64,000 nt of DNA from Trichopria drosophilae (lineage: Eukaryota > Arthropoda > Insecta > Hymenoptera > Diapriidae), in contig CM059587.1 in NCBI GenBank assembly GCA_030407085.1, positions 97,273,001-97,337,000 of the forward strand, given 5' to 3'. The translations under genes were made by a program, and so were the position numbers. Each line of letters begins with the position of its first letter. The stretch's first letter is position 1. Positions 1-11,180 of the stretch are shown here, one piece after another. The notes below the pieces were generated by a model. That model made no database searches. It saw only the letters and a list, made by a program, of their open reading frames with translations, and was not told the origin of the DNA.

Positions 1-537
1 TTTTTATTAATCATTGATGATCGAGAGTTGGCACTGATGGAGGAACATCTGTTTAGTTACTAAATAATATTTAAATCTTACGACAATTTTATTACCCTCG
101 GACATTTTGTTGAGATGGAATACATCACATGTCCATGATCATGAGAGTTGTTTCAAACTTCAGTTCAACATAATCGCACAATCCTATTTATATACGAAAA
201 TGATAATGACAAAATTTAGATTTCATGATATTTTGTAACCAGACATCAAAAGTGAATTGAAATGCATATGAATTATTCCCCGATTATGTTTTCAGAGTTT
301 ACAATAGGTTAGGTATTAATAAAGTAACATTCAGATATTGTTCAACCATATCTACGGTTTTGATCTATTTATTATGACCATGAATCTGATACTCCCAACT
401 GAACATTTCTCCAGGTCAAAAATAATGTTTACATGTAATTTTTAATATCTTGGAGAGAGAAAACGTACAATGAGTTCGAAATCGTGTAATGGAACACAAC
501 CCCGAGTGGTAAATTCAACTATTTCCAGCTTGGAGTC
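1..537. other. A/T-rich stretch without gene
   Basis: No open frame, repeat or RNA signature stands out here. The composition is the A/T-rich background of the window. Confidence 0.5.
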
Positions 538-891
538 TTATATGTGGAAAATGGGAGAAAAAATGGAGCTATCCTCATCGGATTTTCGGTAGAAGCACTG
601 ACCCATCTCCGGCAATCCCACGAGATGCATTCGATCGAATCTGGAAACTCCATTCGAATGGCGCGCTCTCTGCCAATCGTCGAATCCCGATATCAGCGGG
701 GATTCGCTCAGAAACACGGCTATTAAATTAATTAGTTTTCGGCCGATAAAAGGTGGTGCTTGTGAGTTAACGTTCCGCCCGAAATGAAATTGTGCGCGAT
801 TCTTTTTCCGACCCCTCGTCAACTCGGACGTTGTCGGGAAAATAGCACCCGGTTGGAGCGCTGAATTATTTGGTATAATTTGATGGTTCAT
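538..891 (-). other. CpG-rich patch with a 117-codon ATG open frame (minus)
   Basis: A sharp change to CpG-rich sequence. On the minus strand an ATG at 891 opens 117 codons, the longest frame here with a true ATG. The predicted protein (starting MNHQIIPNNSALQPG) matches no family I recognise and shows no signal peptide, cysteine pattern or repeat. A shorter frame without an ATG lies on the plus strand at 544-726. Such patches in A/T-rich insect genomes are often conserved regulatory DNA, where frames stay open because stop codons are A/T-rich. I therefore favour a non-coding element over a gene, but a small unspliced gene is possible. Confidence 0.3.
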
Positions 892-1126
892 TACGGTGAA
901 ATTTCCTGAATATCTAGAATTGAAACTGGGTTTTAATTTCGAACATGCACTAGAGTTAAATAAGATAGATCCGACATGTTAAGCTGTAAATTTCTTACTG
1001 AAATTTCCAAAATATCTAATATAAGCACTAAGTAATGGAACCAAATGGTCCCTAATCTTCTGGTCCCTGCAACTGAAGTATGATCTAGGAGGTATAAAAT
1101 GGTCGAATTTATCGTTCCTCCATTCG

Positions 1127-1975
1127 TCAAAATGAATTCGCCATTAAAGAAAATAGCGGAAATGGGCCGCGAGTAGGGGAGATGGAGGGGTGGAAATATA
1201 GTAGGAGAAGCGCAAAGAAGAGCGTAAAGTCCAAGATAATTATCCGCGAGTTCAGCGTTCGATAAATCCTCGTATAGCTTATACCACGCTCAGGAACTTT
1301 CTTCCTCATTACCGGCTTTAATGCGATTTCTTCAACTTTTCTTCTATCATCGCGTGTATTTCCAAAGATAAGAACTTACTATACGAGGTATTTCGGCCAT
1401 TGCAAATAGCCGCGACGACGACTATTCACGTAATCGTCCTTTCGCGTCGTTTATTTCCGTTAAGCGTATGACCAATAGGATGGCTTTATCTCCTTTTTTC
1501 GAATGTTTAGCAGATATTTACCATATTTCAAAAGAACACTGAAATTAATAAGGAAAAAATGAACTCGTCGTTTCAAAATAAGTGAAAGGAATGTTTCGAT
1601 TTATTCGAAAAACAGACCAGTCGGAAATAACCGAGATGCCGCAAGATTAGACTTTTATATCGTCGAGTTTTCGAAAGTGCAGCAATTTTTTGTAATTTCA
1701 ACCGCGAAAAGGTGTCGGTCGATAAATGCGGATAATACCTGTAGGGCAGTTTAAAACTGCAAACAATATTAAATTTCGCTGCACCTCGCTCGTACGTATT
1801 TCGACCTGGCTTGGAAATATAGTCGCGCGAAGCTCAGCGACTTCGAGTTTTAATCTGCGGTTCTCGGTTATTATGCAGTACTCACGCTATTTTCAAACAC
1901 TGTCGTCGTCGTATTTTCTTCTTATCTACATGTTGGTGATAACTTATAAATATGCGATTACTCGAGTATAGCCAC
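1127..1975. other. Further CpG-rich patches, possible regulatory DNA
   Basis: Two CpG-dense stretches (about 1130-1480 and 1600-1930) lie between A/T-rich segments, with many TCG, CGA and CGCG words. The short frames here do not resemble known proteins. The role is inferred from composition only. Confidence 0.25.
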
Positions 1976-2210
1976 GTACAGAGTTATTTTTTGCGGTTTC
2001 GTTACGATAAATCTAGAGAGTATTAGTTTGTTGTATTTGAAAAATAAAATAAATTTGGTTATCCTAAATTACGATTTATTTATTTTTACTTTCCTATTTT
2101 GTGTCATTTAACAGATAACACAGTGTTACAAAATAAAATATATGTTTACGTAATGTTGTAAGATGGTTCTAAATGTAATTAATTGTTACAAAACCTCTTC
2201 GCCAATAATT

Positions 2211-2226
2211 ATTAGTCATGACTAAT
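2211..2226. promoter_or_regulatory. Perfect 16-bp palindrome with bZIP-like half-sites
   Basis: ATTAGTCATGACTAAT is its own reverse complement and holds two TTAGTCA/TGACTAA half-sites, resembling AP-1 or Maf-type bZIP sites. It lies about 170 bp upstream of the signal-peptide ATG at 2398, so a regulatory role is plausible but unproven. Confidence 0.3.
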
Positions 2227-2294
2227 GTGGATCGTTGATATCAACCGTAAAAGTATTTCAAACACTTTTATGCTCTGCCATGTATGTTTCTTTT

Positions 2295-2327
2295 TCATCA
2301 ATAAATTGAATAGAAATTTATTGATGA
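2295..2327 (+). repeat. Short perfect inverted repeat (hairpin)
   Basis: Thirteen-base arms (TCATCAATAAATT and its complement) are separated by 7 bases. It lies about 70 bp upstream of the ATG at 2398 and could form a hairpin in a 5' leader if that gene is transcribed. Confidence 0.6.
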
Positions 2328-2397
2328 GGTCAATTTTAGTTGGAACAATGAATTTATCACAAAGCACTTCATTGCGCACACGACCAGTGGTTCCGCC

Positions 2398-2470
2398 ATG
2401 TCAGAGAAATTATTCGCCTTGTTACTTTTGGCTTTGCTCGTGGGTTGTTGCAGAGCAGACATTGGGGAAG
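2398..2470 (+). CDS. Candidate exon 1 of a small secreted protein (signal peptide)
   Basis: ATG at 2398 opens 24 codons plus one base. The peptide has the layout of an eukaryotic signal peptide: a short charged N-terminus (MSEK), a hydrophobic core (LFALLLLALLVG) and a small-residue cleavage region (CCRA then D). At 2470/2471 the sequence is AAG followed by GTATAC, an acceptable 5' splice site leaving phase 1. Without splicing the frame stops at 2490 after 30 codons, too short for a useful secreted product, so an intron is the better reading. The matching acceptor proposed here is at 5920/5921. The intron would hold the 2.6-kb transposon at 2806-5434; without it the intron would be about 0.8 kb. 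No family is recognised. Transcript evidence is lacking. Confidence 0.45.
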
Positions 2471-2943
2471 GTATACCAGAAGATCTATAATATTTATAAG
2501 GATCGACGTACCGTACGCTCTTGTTCTGAAATTCGTTTCGTGTATACATCAGTTTACCGCATTTGTGCATGTATTCTGTTCACGTTCCTTTGATTCCCGT
2601 TTCATTGAATTGAACGAATACTTTTTACCTACTGTTTTATTTCGTTGGTTTAAACAAGTCACATTTGCGAACGAGGTAAACCGTGACGTTTAGATATTAT
2701 TTAAATGGCGAATTCAGCATGTGTAAATAATTCTAGACGGGTGATAAAAACAACTTTTAAGTTTTACGAGTGATTGATGGTTTTTTAATTTAAATAATTA
2801 ATTTTAAAGTAACCCTGTAAGAAAATTGACCATAATTTCGGGCCGGCATACTGACTTCCGCCCAGATCTTTTGGAAGAATCTGCCTGGAAAGTAGGATAG
2901 AATCTGCATGGATCTGCCCAGAATCTGGCGAAGGCATGAGGTT

Positions 2944-4163
2944 ATGGGCATTGTTCTAGAACTTTTAAACTTTATGTTGTCCCTCATTATGATACCATAA
3001 AAATTTTAAATATAACTTTGTAACACTGCAGATCAACAAATTTTTGTTCGATTTACATGTAATAAGTGTTTATTACTAATTACAGATATGTAGAAAACAA
3101 TGAGAGTAAATAAAAGTAGTGAATTTGCCTGTTTTTGGTGCGCGACACTCACTACATTTTTTCAGTTTTAACACTGAAACTTTTTGCACCTTTTTTTTAT
3201 GGTCTGTGGTTTTTTGTGGAAGTATTTGGGGATGTAAACAAATGAAAAATCCTTAACTTAATGATGTGCCTCACTGAGGAATAAAATTATATACCTTCAA
3301 ACTTGCGAGATAACTTTTTTTTATAGTTGACAATTTAGCAATCAACCTTAGATAATTTTTTTCACATTGGTTTTTAAGAAACCACACAACAGGGGTACAT
3401 TACCTATATGATAAGAAGTAATTTGAGCCTTTGCCCGAATGTATGCCACCTATACATAAAAAATGCGATATAAAACGCGACCACGTCAAACTTTAAATTT
3501 CCAAGCGAAACTCACTTTGAAAAATCAAATTATTTAATGGCACATCTACAATTTAGCTTCTAAGTTCTTTCGAATCATTGTGATCTTTTCTCCTATGTTA
3601 TTAAGTATTTATAAAGTTTGTGTTTTTTTTAATACAACAAAAAACACACTTTTTGACAATAATAAAATGATTATTCTTTACAAATCGTTTTAATTTTTTG
3701 GTATCCTTAATGTTAAATCATGTATTTGGATTTCAAATTTTAATGAAAACTGACTTTGGATTTGTAATCAGTGGCCTCAAAAACCCGTACATATCAAATT
3801 TGATAAAAATCAAAGAAATTTTGTAAAAATAGTCCGCCATATTTAATCCATTATTTTAAATTTGAATAACTATTAACTAGACGTTTAATTTTGTATACTA
3901 GCTTCTAAAAATTAGGCCATAAGCAAAAGAACTGAATTTTTTATGTATATTAAACGTTACAAAACTAAAAACTAATTTTACGAGTAACGTAACATATGTT
4001 ACATTAAAAAAAAAATACATTGTGTATAAATGAGTCACGCAAGGTTTTTCCTGTCATTTGATCAATTCTAAAGGCAATAAAATTAATTTCATGAATGTGC
4101 CTAAAAAAAAAAATGCAATTTTCTTCAACCTGAAAGTTTAAAAGTTCTAGAACAATGCCCTTA
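2944..4163. mobile_element. 1.2-kb element nested in the 2.8-5.4 kb transposon
   Basis: GGGCATTGTTCTAGAAC near 2946 is matched in inverse near 4160; about 27 bases of the arms match. The flanks read TTAT on both sides (before GGGC on the left, after GCCC on the right), a possible 4-bp target duplication. The interior is A/T-rich. At 3740-3850 it includes a copy of the roughly 125-bp module (with the words GTAATCAGTG and AGTCCGCCATAT) that recurs at 29.5-30.4 kb and 62 kb. No coding frame remains. Confidence 0.6.
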
Positions 4164-4195
4164 TACGTAGTCCAGATAGTCCATAACCTTTATGT

Positions 4196-5039
4196 GTCTG
4201 TCTTTTAATGAACTTTTGATATGTTATTTGCATGACAATTTGAAATCATAAGTGTAAAGAAAGGTTACGACACAGAAAGATAAACAGCCATGTATACAAC
4301 TTTGCATCTTTATATGCTGTTATTAAATTTTGTTTATTCAGTGATTCAGACAAAATACAATGTGGGCTGCAAATTGTGATATAGATATGCTATTAATTAC
4401 ATTTTGCACTCTTTAAAAGTAATATTTTTAGTTTAGTAATCATCGGTTGTTTCTTTTCAAGAAAAACTGCATTTTTTGTTTCTTCGTCGAAAGTCCTCTC
4501 GGAGTCCAATTTCACCAGTGTTTTGTATTAACGTTTTTAACTACCTTAAAAGCAACTAATTGATATCAAAATACTTGGAATAGTTTCAGAAGAGCAAAAT
4601 CTACCATGTTTCATAGTTATATTAGAATTTGGTAGATTTTGCTCGTCTGAAACTATTCCAAGTAGTTTAATATCAATCAGTTGCTTTTAAAGTAGTGAAC
4701 AAGTTAATATAAAACACTGACGAAATTGGGCTACGAGTGGACTTTCGACGAAGGAACAAAAAATGCATTTTTTTTAAAAAGAAGCAACCGATGATTACCA
4801 AACTAATCATGTTAGTTTTAAGAGTGCAAAATATCATTAACAACATATCTATATCACAATTTGCAGCCGAAATTGTATTTTTGTCTGAATCTCTGAATAA
4901 ATAAAATTTAATAACAGCATATAAAGATGCAAAGTTATATACATGGCTGTTTATCTTTCTGTGTCGTAACCTTTCTTTACACTTATGATTTCAAATTGTC
5001 ATTGCAAATAACACATCAAAAGTTCCATTGAAAGGCAGG
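4196..5039. repeat. Foldback (long palindrome), arms about 410 bp
   Basis: The left arm 4196-4606 pairs with the right arm 4630-5039 around a loop of about 23 bases. Matching landmarks include CAAAATCTACCA against TGGTAGATTTTG next to the loop, CATCGGTTG against CAACCGATG, and CTTTTGATATG against CATCAAAAG near the ends. Arms differ by scattered substitutions, so this is a real aged palindrome and not an exact assembly reflection. RNA from it would form a long hairpin. Confidence 0.8.
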
Positions 5040-5920
5040 TGTAAATGTTCATGTTCTGCGACAGCTCAATATTATGTTTCAGCAGTGCGGAGTTAATGCG
5101 TATAACATAACCTCATATTAGTACTGGTGGCGTTATTTTGTAAAACTTGTGTTCATCCGGCTTGATTTGGAATAAATATGTACATTTTATTAATGCTTTT
5201 ACTCATAACAATCAATTTGTTTTACTCAGGTCATGTCTATTAGCATATCTAGTAATGTGTATATTTTTTTAAACATCTGTTCACCAGATTCTGTCAAACT
5301 TTACCAGATTCTGACCAGAAACCGTCGCCCCTGGGCGGAGATTCTTGCCAGTATCTAGGACAGAATCTGCCCACCGACCAGAAATTATGTCAGATTTTGG
5401 CCAGTAACTCCTTAATTTTCTTACAGGGTAACTTTGTCTTAAATAACGATATTTTTAATTCTTCAAAGAATTTGTAGTTGTCACTTCTAAATTAATAATA
5501 AAGAACTTGATATTTTTAAATAAAATTTGCAGCGCGTGACACCAGTTCTTTTGTTTTAACCGCATATTTAAGATTTTAATTTATAAACAATTGTTGGTTT
5601 AAACTGTTATATGATTTGTAGAAACATAAAATCATTGTATAGTAAAGAAATAAATATAAAAAAAGAATACTAAAATATTGAAATGAAAATTTTCTTTAAA
5701 ATTTTAATATTCTTTTTCTTACTTTTAGTATTTTACTTAAAACCTACACTTCTGTAATTGCATGCCTTCAATCATATGCATCAATCATAAACTCGCATTC
5801 CTTTTCATCTGTTGATTCGAAAACTTTTAAAAAATTGTGTTATTTCAAGGAATCTAGGATTTTGACAATCGTCTCATGACCGTTGTTACTTTTAATGTCG
5901 GTTTCTGTAATTCCCTACAG

Positions 5921-6096
5921 TATTGACAAATGCGAATTTGTCCCCACCTAAAGACGATCGTCAGCTCTCGCATCTAAAACCTCACGAACTATTTTATCAT
6001 CAGAGGCTACCTTCTGATGGTAAAGCAACTGTCTTCCGACTTCCTGTCTATTCCGTAGCGGGCGCAAAGCTCGTTTTTTTAACAGTCACTTTCTAA
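5921..6096 (+). CDS. Candidate exon 2 of the small secreted protein
   Basis: A strong 3' splice site (pyrimidine-rich tract ending CCCTACAG at 5920) precedes a locally CpG-richer stretch. Joined in phase 1 to the exon ending at 2470, the frame is open for 58 codons to TAA at 6094, giving a hydrophilic chain with segments such as LSPPKDDRQLSHLKPHELF and YHQRLPSDGK. There are no cysteines, so the mature product would not be a disulfide-rich toxin or odorant-binding protein; a processed peptide or structural secreted protein fits better. A donor-like GTAAAG at 6020 and an acceptor with a good branch-point (CTAAC...TTTTCAG, ending 6108) could remove an 89-nt intron and replace the C-terminus with a few residues. 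Which 3' end is used cannot be decided here. Confidence 0.4.
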
Positions 6097-6509
6097 CTAT
6101 GTTTTCAGGATGGTTATCTTGAATAAGCGATTACGCGACCCGACGACCACAGGGCTATTGTTGTCGATTTATTGACGCGTCATAAATTATTTTCGAAAAA
6201 CGGATACATTAATTAACAACGATCATTATAAATGACCACCATTACAAGTAGAAAAAAAACTTAACCCATTAACTTCCAGATACACAGAAATGTTCAATAG
6301 TTTATTGTATAAATATCTAATAAAAAACATTTTTTTTATGTATTTATTTCAGAATTCAATTCAGTAGTTATTTTGAATATCGGCTGGTGAGAAATGTCGT
6401 GTTCGAAAAATATTATTTATCCGACTTTTCGTAGTAAATAACTGAGATAAATATAAATTCAAAAAGACTTTTCAAAATTCTTGGTGTGACGATCCATTAA
6501 ATAAAAATC

Positions 6510-6560
6510 AAACGTCTTTTAATATAGACGTTTCGGCAGCTAGATGTGTGCCCTCTTCAG
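6510..6560 (-). ncRNA. Hammerhead-like motif, Penelope-type, degenerate
   Basis: On the minus strand CTGAAGA is followed by a GGCA/TGCC stem, then GAAA, then a perfect 5-bp stem (ACGTC/GACGT) with a U after it. This is the order of a hammerhead core (CUGANGA, stem II, GAAA, stem III, UH). An extra G sits before stem II and the outer stem I is not convincing. Minimal hammerheads are known from Penelope-like retroelement terminal repeats, and the same TGAAGAGG...GAAA design recurs at 24700-24741. Activity is doubtful. Confidence 0.35.
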
Positions 6561-7229
6561 TTTAATTTTAATAGAAGATCGATAATGTAAAATATTAAGT
6601 TGACAATTCGTGAGATGATGGAGAATATGATTTAATTCCGCGGTTGCTGAACAATTGTGAATTGTAAGTAAACCGACTGGGTTCAGGTGTTTTTTAACTA
6701 AGTGTTGATGTAGATGGTGCATCATCAGCTGTTATTACGATGCACCTTAACACTTTTAATAAAATTCACAATTGTTCTACATGGCGCATTCCGGATTAAC
6801 GAAATGTCCGAACTGTAGTATAGTCCGAAGCGAGCGAGACACCATGGCAATACTACTTAAATTAAAGGTGCTGATTTGAGTATGTAAAAGCAGCATAATC
6901 ATTGTCTTCACTTTAAGGATAAATCTCTTAAATCTGCAGATAAATCTGTTAAATTTGCAAATAACTTCTGTACGAATAACAGATTATTTTCTGTTGTCAA
7001 TTTGTGTAAATTGATTTTTTTGCAGAATCTAGAGATTATTTCTTTGCGTCTATATTTAAAGGTAATAAGAAAACTATAATTATTGTAATTTTGAAGAACG
7101 AAACCATGTAAACCCTTAAAGTTGGACTCATATCTATTTACGAGATTTATCATTCTATGAAACCAATAACAAAATAGACTTCAAATTAAATCATAACCTA
7201 AAAGTTGACGAGAGGAATGACTTCTCATA

Positions 7230-7893
7230 GGGACAGTTACAGTGTGAAAATAATGGCACCGAATCTCCAGGTCTTTGGAACATAGACTGGGAAGGATCTT
7301 TATCAGTCCGATACGGTCAGACGTCGTGCATCAAGCGGGACGTTGCATAACGGGTAAACATTATATGTTCTCACCATTCTAGGGCGGAATAGGTATGGCG
7401 TCAAGCCTTTGGTTCGTATAAGCTCCGTCATTACGCATATGAATCGTCGGGTCAATAGAGGTCGTCTGAGGGACTACTGGCGCGGATTCCTGGCTGGGGC
7501 GACGACACCCCCATCGTCGGGGCAAAAGGGGCACCTAAGCGTGGTGCTCCAGGGGAGCACCGGGGTGCAGGGGGCGAATCATCTGCGTATACGAGCATAC
7601 CTACAGGGACGCACGCCGAAGTGCTAAATCCTTTCACGTGCGATTTGCTACCGGCTCAGAAACCTAATAGTCCACCAAGCGCTACGGTTTGCGGTTTCGA
7701 CAATTTCCCCGGCAATCGAAACTCTGTGTCTATTCATCGCCTCCTACCTAATACCAAAGACGCTTCCACTTCAACAAACCGAATTATATGGCGAGAACTC
7801 TACCATGAACTCTCATTACGTGTTATTTCGATCGCGTTCCACGCATTTCACAGTTTATCCGGGATGCTAAACTTGTCTCAAGAAAGTTGAGTT
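7230..7893 (+). other. GC/CpG-rich island with a 144-codon open frame and strong hairpin
   Basis: The richest G+C stretch of the first half of the window. One plus-strand frame is open from 7459 to the TGA ending at 7893 (144 codons), without an early ATG. Its N-terminal part is Gly/Pro/Arg-rich (GAKGAPKRGAPGEHRGAGGE), the rest is ordinary (PNSPPSATVCGFDNFPGN). A perfect 8-bp hairpin with a 3-base loop, GGTGCTCC AGG GGAGCACC, lies near 7542-7560. No family is recognised and neither a good splice acceptor nor an ATG fixes the start. It could be an exon, a non-coding RNA or a conserved regulatory block. Confidence 0.3.
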
Positions 7894-8092
7894 TTTGTTA
7901 TGATGCACTTCATTAATTTTCCTGCATTTAGATACCTTTAAAGGTTATGTCGACAAGAACATTTAAGTGTTATTGAAATTCGGTAAGAGAAAACTTATAT
8001 CCGTTTTAACGTTTCTACTGTCTAGTTGTAATAAACACTGTAATCATTGAAGTCATTTCCAGACTTTCATAGGGAGTGGCCATTAAATTAGT

Positions 8093-8175
8093 ATTTTTCG
8101 ATACAAGACCGTAAAACCAGATTTTACGGCTCGAATGCGATACCAATGTACGAGGACCAGCGAAGCCGGTCCGAG
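8093..8175. repeat. Copy 1 of a hairpin-bearing dispersed repeat
   Basis: A TTTTCGATACAAG start, CGTAAAA...TTTTACG pairs and a central hairpin-like block (GGACCAGCGAAGCCGGTCC) define the unit. A diverged copy lies at 39212-39300 with the same order of elements. Confidence 0.45.
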
Positions 8176-8529
8176 TATCGTTTGATCGCATGAGGCTGTA
8201 ACATATTAAGGCCGTGTGTCGAACATTAATTCTCCGTAATGAAAGCTGTACAAATTTGATTTCGCGAACTGCATCTAGTCCGTTTGGGTTAAGTTTTTGA
8301 CAGCACAGATTCATGTTATACGTAATCCATAAAATTTCATTTTAGGGACTGAAAGTAGGTCGTAAAATCGAATTTTAGGGCTATAGTACCCAAAATTGAA
8401 TTCTTTTAGTCTTAACTTTCACATCATTGATTTCAATTTTACTTCTTTAGCTTATATTCAATGGCCGATTTTTCGTGTATAATTTTCACCAAATGAAATA
8501 ATCCGCTCAGTGACGCTACTAAATTAACG

Positions 8530-8760
8530 CATGTACGTCCAATAGACGTCCAATATACAACCACTACGCCCGCCATATACCTCCATAGGACGTCCAGAGT
8601 ATGTCCAAAGGTTACTGGTATAGACGTCCAATGGACGTTTATCTTTGGACTGGACCAAATTTGGACGTACAATGGATGAAATCTGGTATTTAAATGGACC
8701 AAAGAAATATCGTATGAACGAAAATTGGATGTTCAAACATCCTTGGACATTAACAAAAAA
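8530..8760. repeat. Cluster of GGACGT/ACGTCC words
   Basis: ACGTCCA or its complement occurs many times, including GACGTCCAATGGACGT near 8620, spaced irregularly over about 230 bp. This is probably the decayed end of a transposon with short subterminal repeats. Frames on the minus strand here are by-products of the repeats. Confidence 0.45.
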
Positions 8761-8775
8761 AAAAAGATAGACCAA

Positions 8776-10446
8776 GTTTTGCAGGATACATAAATCAATC
8801 GTACAATGGGGGTGCTTTCGGGGTCTGGAATTCGTACAATATCAGTACAATATCAGTACAATGGATGTAAAACTTGAACTTCATTATATTATCAATGGTA
8901 TTCTTGTAAAAAATCAATTTAAAAAAAAACGGTCTTAACGATTTTCTTGTTTGTTTACACAATACTCAGGAAGGTCACCACCAGTATCATAATCTACATG
9001 AAAATCCTATTTCGGAAGATATTTTCTTTAAATTTGGTTGAAGCCAATGTATTAGATTTATTTCTATATAGTAACGTTATTTTCTTTTTTACTATGTTTT
9101 ATATTCACTTTTCCATTTCCTAAACAAAAAATATAATCACATGTTCACATATATGCATAATTGTCAAATAAACACTCCTTTCAATTTTTAATGTCTAATT
9201 CATATATATATATATATTGTCAAAATTCATCTTAAATTATACATTTTCTGTTTCGATTAACATCAACCTCATTCGTCAAATAAGAAAAAACTTCACCATT
9301 CGTCATTTCAAATTCATTATTCTATAATCACTTCAAATATCATTACGACAGAAACCAAAATTTCAAATTTATACATAATATCATGATTAGCATTTTTAAC
9401 ATAATTATCATTTCCACATCATTTCATTCCATCAATCATTTTACACAAATAAACAAAAATAAACATCATAGTTCCAAAGTAACTCCAGTTCCTTCTTTTC
9501 TTTTCTTTAAGAGAAAATTAGTATCAGTTTGGTTGAACTACCTATTCATTATAATCCTTTAATAGTCAAAGAAAGTTATCTGCCACCGAAAACCGGTTAG
9601 CATCTTCCATGCCGATAGGATGCACATCCTGACAATTTTATCTTCTATTAAAAAATTAGCGAAATATACTTTGAGATGAAACATTTTTGTTATATATTTT
9701 GACAACGTGTAGAGAAAAATTGTAGACAGATATATCGTATTTTCCTCCGTAATTCTTCAATTCGTTCATATTTCCTTTGAATTAATAAACCTTAAGGGGA
9801 GGTTTTCCTCTAGTAGCCCCAAAAACAGGGTGATTTTCTCGATTTTTTTTCCTTAGAAGGATTCAAATAAAGAACTTTTTTGACCATTATTTATTGACTC
9901 TTATGGAATACAAAAAAAAAAATTTGGCGCATAAAAATTTACTGAGAAGCGATAATACTCCTTCGAACGTAAAAAAAGAGGTACTCAAGCAGCACCGAAA
10001 AGTAGTCTAAAAATAGGTAAAAATGGCAAATATGATTCGGATTTCGGTTCAAGAGCTTTTGAATATTATTTATTTTAAAATAACAAACATTAAGTCAATT
10101 AATCAAGTAGGTGTTGGGATATCTTGGAGGCCAGTAAAAAATGAGGCTGTTCAGGAAACGGGTTTCAAGATTTGATTTGAGTTTTTTCAAGTTATTACGG
10201 AAGTAACATACCTTGTAGCTGTTCAACACCATAACACATTATCTAGTTGTGCTTGAAGTGCCACAGTATGATATTAAAATCTCGTGTTTCTAAAAGATTG
10301 ACATAAGATATTAATTACCGCGTAAACTGTTTTCCTTAAATTTTCATAAAAATATGTTCATTTTTAATTATTATATCTTATTTCTTATGCTATAAATTTG
10401 TTATGTAATTCGTATCGACCAAATCGAATGGAAACATATTCTATAT
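8776..10446. other. A/T-rich stretch without gene
   Basis: No coding or RNA signature was found. It holds a short (AT)n run at 9202-9217 and a triple GTACAATATCA-type direct repeat near 8835-8865. Confidence 0.5.
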
Positions 10447-11180
10447 ATGCTAAACTACAGAAAATGCAATAAAAAAATTGACTTTGATAAAAATAGCCCA
10501 CGCCTTAATAATCTAAAATTTTGCTCAATCAAATTTCACCTGCGTTTTCTTTGGCTACGTTCATACGATTCGTACAAATTATATATAAACAAATCTAATA
10601 AATGCTTAATAAGATTTATTGAGTCTACGTCAGTTTCTCGAAATCCAATTTCAACATTCACGTTCTATGTAGTTCGACGTATGTAAATTACTAGGCATGT
10701 AGAATTAAGCGGAATCGTTGTTGGAAATTAATTTCTCATTCATAGAGGTTTAATTTTTTTACCAGCGTGGAAGAAAATTTATATGTTAGTATTACTTTTT
10801 CAGTACAATGGTCAGTGCTATAACCGTTCGACAAAATGAATTTCAAATATTTGTATATATTGTAAACAAAAAAAAGAATTTATGAGCATAAAAAGAATTT
10901 TTTTGAAAAAGTTGAGAAATATACGGGTTTTACGGTTCACAGGGTCAATAAAGAGCATGATTTTTATTATACTAATAATAACATTATAGCTAAAGAACAT
11001 AATTTACCAAACAGAAATCATAGAAAATTACTTACATCAAAAATAACAAAAATTCTATCAATATTAGATTTGAACAGTCCCAGCTTACATACATATTTTT
11101 CACTCATTAAATTTTAAAATCTTATTATTTTTAACTGTCATAACATACATATTCGAATTTTCATAACTTTCACGCAATAG

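Larger units (their letters stand above)
2806..5434. mobile_element. 2.6-kb TIR transposon relic with subterminal repeats
   Basis: The ends are inverted copies: AAAGTAACCCTGTAAG on the left and CTTACAGGGTAACTTT on the right. Identity continues through AAAATT, then becomes imperfect for over 100 bp. Both subterminal regions carry scattered AGAATCTG/CAGATTCTG words (three or more per end), as expected for transposase-binding subterminal repeats. No transposase frame survives inside, so it is non-autonomous or decayed. It contains two other structures: an inverted-repeat element at 2944-4163 and a foldback at 4196-5039. A clean target duplication is not visible, so the superfamily is undecided. 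Confidence 0.75.

Noticed and set aside
5990..6022. Hammerhead candidate around CTGATGAT (minus strand)
   Set aside because: No GAAA box or matching stems follow; the sequence is better explained as a coding exon.
7452..7637. Minus-strand frame with VYADDS, resembling the RT YADD catalytic box
   Set aside because: The residues around it are Pro/Ala-rich and lack every other RT motif; a four-residue match in GC-rich sequence is coincidence.
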